From the NCBI GenBank assembly GCA_937907585.1, contig CALCVH010000017.1:1-15273 (forward strand): a DNA stretch of 15,273 nt, given 5' to 3'. Below are positions 13,096-15,273 of this stretch, one piece after another. Each line of letters starts with the position of its first letter. The first letter of the stretch is position 1. The notes beneath the pieces are model-generated. The model saw only the letters and a list, made by a program, of their open reading frames with translations. It did no database searches and had not been told where the DNA came from. The position numbers and the translations under genes are program-made. The stretch comes from an uncultured Bacillota bacterium (GTDB lineage Bacteria > Bacillota_I > Bacilli_A > Izemoplasmatales > UBA1188).

Positions 13096-14553
13096 ATGAA
13101 CTATAGTATCACCAATAGAGAAAATGAAATAGAAGAGCTAGAGAATAGATATAAAAGTGACAGACCTGAATTTGTTGCAATATATGGAAGAAGAAGAGTT
13201 GGAAAGACATATTTGATTAATTCACTTTTCAATGATCGTTTTACTTTCAAACATTCTGGTTTATCTCCTATATCAGATAACGCTAAAACCAATAAGAGTA
13301 AAATGAAAAGCCAACTTTTAAACTTTTATAATTCGTTAGTTAGCCAAGGAATGAAAAACGCAACTAAACCAAATAATTGGCTTGAAGCATTCTTTCTTTT
13401 AGAACAATTTTTATCTAATAAAGAAAGCGATAAAAAAATGGTTGTGTTTTTAGATGAAATTCAATGGTTGGATACTCCTAAATCAAATTTCATCACCGGA
13501 TTAGAAGCGTTTTGGAATGGTTGGGTTTGTTATTCACATAATATTTTGTTGATTGTATGCGGAAGTTCAACATCGTGGATATTAGATAAACTTATTAATA
13601 ATCATGGTGGCTTATATGGAAGATTAACAAAATCGATAAAATTAAAGCAGTTTGATCTTTGTGAATGTGAAAGATATTTAAGATCAAGAAACATTGAAAT
13701 GTCTAGATATGATGTTACAATGGCTTATATGGTATTTGGAGGAATTCCATACTATTTAGAAAAGCTAAAAAGGGAATATAGCCTTGCACAAAATATAGAT
13801 TATCTATTCTTTGATGAAAAAGCTGAATTCAGAGATGAATTCGATAGATTATTTTCATCAATATTTATAAATGCGAATAAAGTAAAAGAAATAGTAAAGA
13901 TAATCAATACAAAAAGAAGAGGCCTAACAAGAACTGAGATTATAAATGAATTGAATATTTCTTCTAGTGGAGACTTATCATCTATTTTAAAAGCATTAGA
14001 AAATGGTGATTTTATTACAAAATATACATCATTTAATGAAACTAAAAAAGAAATATATTATAAACTTGTTGATCCATTTTGTTTGTTTTATTTAAATTTT
14101 ATTGAAGGTAACAGTATAAAGAATGATAGTTATTGGCTTAACAATATAGATTCACAAAGAACTGTTGTTTGGAAAGGCTTAGCATTCGAGAATGTATGTT
14201 TCAATCATATTAAACAGATAAAAAGTAGTTTAGGAATAAGTGGAGTTGTTACAAATGAATCTATGTGGTCAAAAAAAGGCAATATAGATAATGATGGAGC
14301 ACAGATAGATTTAATAATAGAAAGAAAAGATAATGTTATTAATATGTGCGAAATAAAATTTTATAGCGATGATGTTTTGGTAGATAAAGATTATCATTTC
14401 ATTTTAGAAAGAAGAAGATCTTTAATTAGGGAAAAGGTCGCTAAAAAGATGACAATTAGAAATGTATTAATCACAACATTTGGAATTCAGAAAAGAGAAT
14501 ATTGGGGTGATTTTATCAATATAATCACTCTTGATGATCTTTTTAGTTTTTAA
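13096..14553 (+). CDS. AAA ATPase with C-terminal PD-(D/E)XK-like domain (DUF234 type)
   Basis: The 485-residue protein opens with the family start ITNRENEIEELENRY, then Walker A GRRRVGKT (31-38), Walker B VVFLDEIQW (116-124), a sensor GSS (156-158) and the conserved LYGR (Arg176). A winged helix follows at about 275-312 (TRTEIINELNISSSGDLSSI). The C-terminal part carries a nuclease-like pattern: Glu366 in FEN, Asp405 in AQIDLII and EIK (Glu419, Lys421). This is the archaeal/bacterial ATPase group often annotated ATP-binding protein (AAA_14/ATPase_2 plus DUF234). These genes are numerous and patchy in gut anaerobes and archaea, with no settled function; defence or mobile-element roles have been suggested. 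It has its own promoter and terminator, and two palindromes precede it. Confidence 0.85.
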   Translation: MNYSITNRENEIEELENRYKSDRPEFVAIYGRRRVGKTYLINSLFNDRFTFKHSGLSPISDNAKTNKSKMKSQLLNFYNSLVSQGMKNATKPNNWLEAFFLLEQFLSNKESDKKMVVFLDEIQWLDTPKSNFITGLEAFWNGWVCYSHNILLIVCGSSTSWILDKLINNHGGLYGRLTKSIKLKQFDLCECERYLRSRNIEMSRYDVTMAYMVFGGIPYYLEKLKREYSLAQNIDYLFFDEKAEFRDEFDRLFSSIFINANKVKEIVKIINTKRRGLTRTEIINELNISSSGDLSSILKALENGDFITKYTSFNETKKEIYYKLVDPFCLFYLNFIEGNSIKNDSYWLNNIDSQRTVVWKGLAFENVCFNHIKQIKSSLGISGVVTNESMWSKKGNIDNDGAQIDLIIERKDNVINMCEIKFYSDDVLVDKDYHFILERRRSLIREKVAKKMTIRNVLITTFGIQKREYWGDFINIITLDDLFSF

Positions 14554-14581
14554 TAAAACAACAAAATATGAATATTTAAAT

Positions 14582-14620
14582 AAATCTCATAACTTTAGTT
14601 ATAGAGATTTTATTTTTTTT
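14582..14620 (+). terminator. Intrinsic terminator of the AAA ATPase gene
   Basis: AAATCTCATAACT (14582-14594) pairs with AGTTATAGAGATTT (14597-14610) with one bulged base, followed by a run of eight T. Confidence 0.85.
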
Positions 14621-14622
14621 GT

Positions 14623-14628
14623 TATAAT
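14623..14628 (+). promoter_or_regulatory. -10 element of the STAS gene
   Basis: TATAAT lies 27 bases before ATG 14655, directly after the terminator T run. A matching -35 would fall inside the terminator stem and is poor (TATAGA at 14600-14605). Confidence 0.4.
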
Positions 14629-14654
14629 ATAACTTGTTAAAGAGGAGATTTCTT

Positions 14655-14945
14655 ATGGAAATTAGAAAGAGTATTGAAAATAATGTTATCTCAATCAAAC
14701 TATTAGGTAGATTAGATTATTCATCTACTGAACCACTTGAAAAAATGATTGAAGAAATAGAAAAATTAGATTGCATTCTTGATTTAACTGATCTTGAATA
14801 TATTTCTTCTAGTGGACTTAGATGTATCTTAAAACTATATAAGTCAACTACTAACCTAAAAGTAGTTAATCCAAATGAAATGGTTACTGAAGTTTTTGAA
14901 ATAACTGGATTTACTGACTTTTTAGATATTGTAAGGGAAGAGTAA
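14655..14945 (+). CDS. STAS-domain anti-sigma factor antagonist (SpoIIAA/RsbV-like)
   Basis: The 96-residue protein is one STAS domain: VISIKLLGRLDYSSTEPLEK, then ILDLTDLEYISSSGLR with the phosphorylatable serine region Ser52/Ser53 just before Gly54-Leu55, then the closing LKVVNPNEMVTEVFEITGF strand-helix. In partner-switching systems the unphosphorylated form binds an anti-sigma kinase and frees a sigma factor or other target, and a PP2C phosphatase resets it. ATG 14655 is chosen because AGAGGAG (14641-14647) stands 7 bases ahead; the longer TTG 14634 start would read through that site. The next gene begins one base after the stop, so the two are coupled. Confidence 0.88.
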   Translation: MEIRKSIENNVISIKLLGRLDYSSTEPLEKMIEEIEKLDCILDLTDLEYISSSGLRCILKLYKSTTNLKVVNPNEMVTEVFEITGFTDFLDIVREE

Positions 14946-14946
14946 A

Positions 14947-15273
14947 ATGACCAGAGAAAAGTTAAGAGAAAAGATTAATAGATTGATCAACTGGGGACTT
15001 GAGTCAGTTGATGATATTATGGAAAGAAATGAAATACAAGCTAATAGAATGACTGCGATGTCTCTATTTAATCTTGCGTTAGTTTCTATTCTTGCATTAA
15101 TATTCGCTAAAATTGGCCTATTAAATACAAACTATGGTAGTTTCTTAGTTTATTGGATTATCATTGGAGAATTTTTAGCGGGTGCTTTATATTGCTTTAT
15201 AAGATTAGGAAGAGGTAAAGTTACAAAATACATTGTTTTATCGTCCACCATTATAGGAGTTGCGGGACTGCTT
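14947..15273 (+). CDS. Membrane protein, 5' part, possible partner-switching phosphatase or sensor (3' end outside window)
   Basis: The frame runs from ATG 14947 to the window edge, giving 109 residues. A basic and acidic N-terminal stretch (REKLREKINRLINWGLESVDD) is followed by membrane segments at about 37-58, 65-86 and from 94 onwards. No catalytic motif is reached. Placement one base after a STAS gene makes a membrane-anchored PP2C/SpoIIE-like phosphatase or a sensor for the same switch the leading guess; this is context only. GGGAAGAG at 14935-14942 can serve as ribosome site. Confidence 0.6.
   Translation, partial: MTREKLREKINRLINWGLESVDDIMERNEIQANRMTAMSLFNLALVSILALIFAKIGLLNTNYGSFLVYWIIIGEFLAGALYCFIRLGRGKVTKYIVLSSTIIGVAGLL

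Overview
The window is AT-rich DNA from a low-GC Firmicutes relative. UGA is used as a stop and UGG as tryptophan, so it does not use the Mycoplasma code. Arginine is mostly AGA. The gene content (BspA-type leucine-rich repeats, KtrAB, class II aldolase, RarA, a STAS protein, an AbrB-regulated ABC exporter) suggests an uncultured gut Bacilli or Mollicutes-related lineage (Erysipelotrichales or RF39-like). That placement is inference from gene content and composition.

Layout: 2-1264 is the 3' part of a BspA-type LRR surface protein, closed by a hairpin. 1520-3199 is a tightly packed AbrB regulator / ABC ATPase / ABC-2 permease operon. 3455-4789 encodes an AlbA_2 + GHKL + winged-helix protein. 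4789-5410 is a decayed patch holding a frameshifted lipoprotein start, an antisense open frame without a start codon, and the tail of an ATPase-like gene. 5494-6417 is an unrecognised membrane protein followed by a clear terminator. 6558-9761 carries a GT4 glycosyltransferase followed by the potassium uptake pair ktrB-ktrA. 10452-11405 is fructose-bisphosphate aldolase, 11503-12831 is rarA, 13096-14553 is an AAA ATPase with a nuclease-like tail, and 14655-15273 is a STAS protein with the start of a membrane protein.

The most interesting part is the apparently empty 690 bp between ktrA and fba. It holds a promoter, a 5' hairpin, a 34-codon lysine-flanked hydrophobic peptide, a 5'-to-3' long-range complementarity and a 3' hairpin. 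A second, start-less copy of the peptide and 3' hairpin lies 173 bp downstream (96 of 122 bases identical, no gaps). This has the architecture of a type I toxin-antitoxin or dwarf membrane-peptide RNA, in a family I do not recognise. A second unexplained structure is a pair of 40-bp palindromic elements between rarA and the AAA ATPase.

Functionally the window mixes housekeeping (potassium uptake, glycolysis, replication-fork maintenance, membrane or envelope glycosylation) with surface-variable and accessory genes. No rRNA, tRNA, CRISPR array, intact insertion sequence or recognised riboswitch was found.
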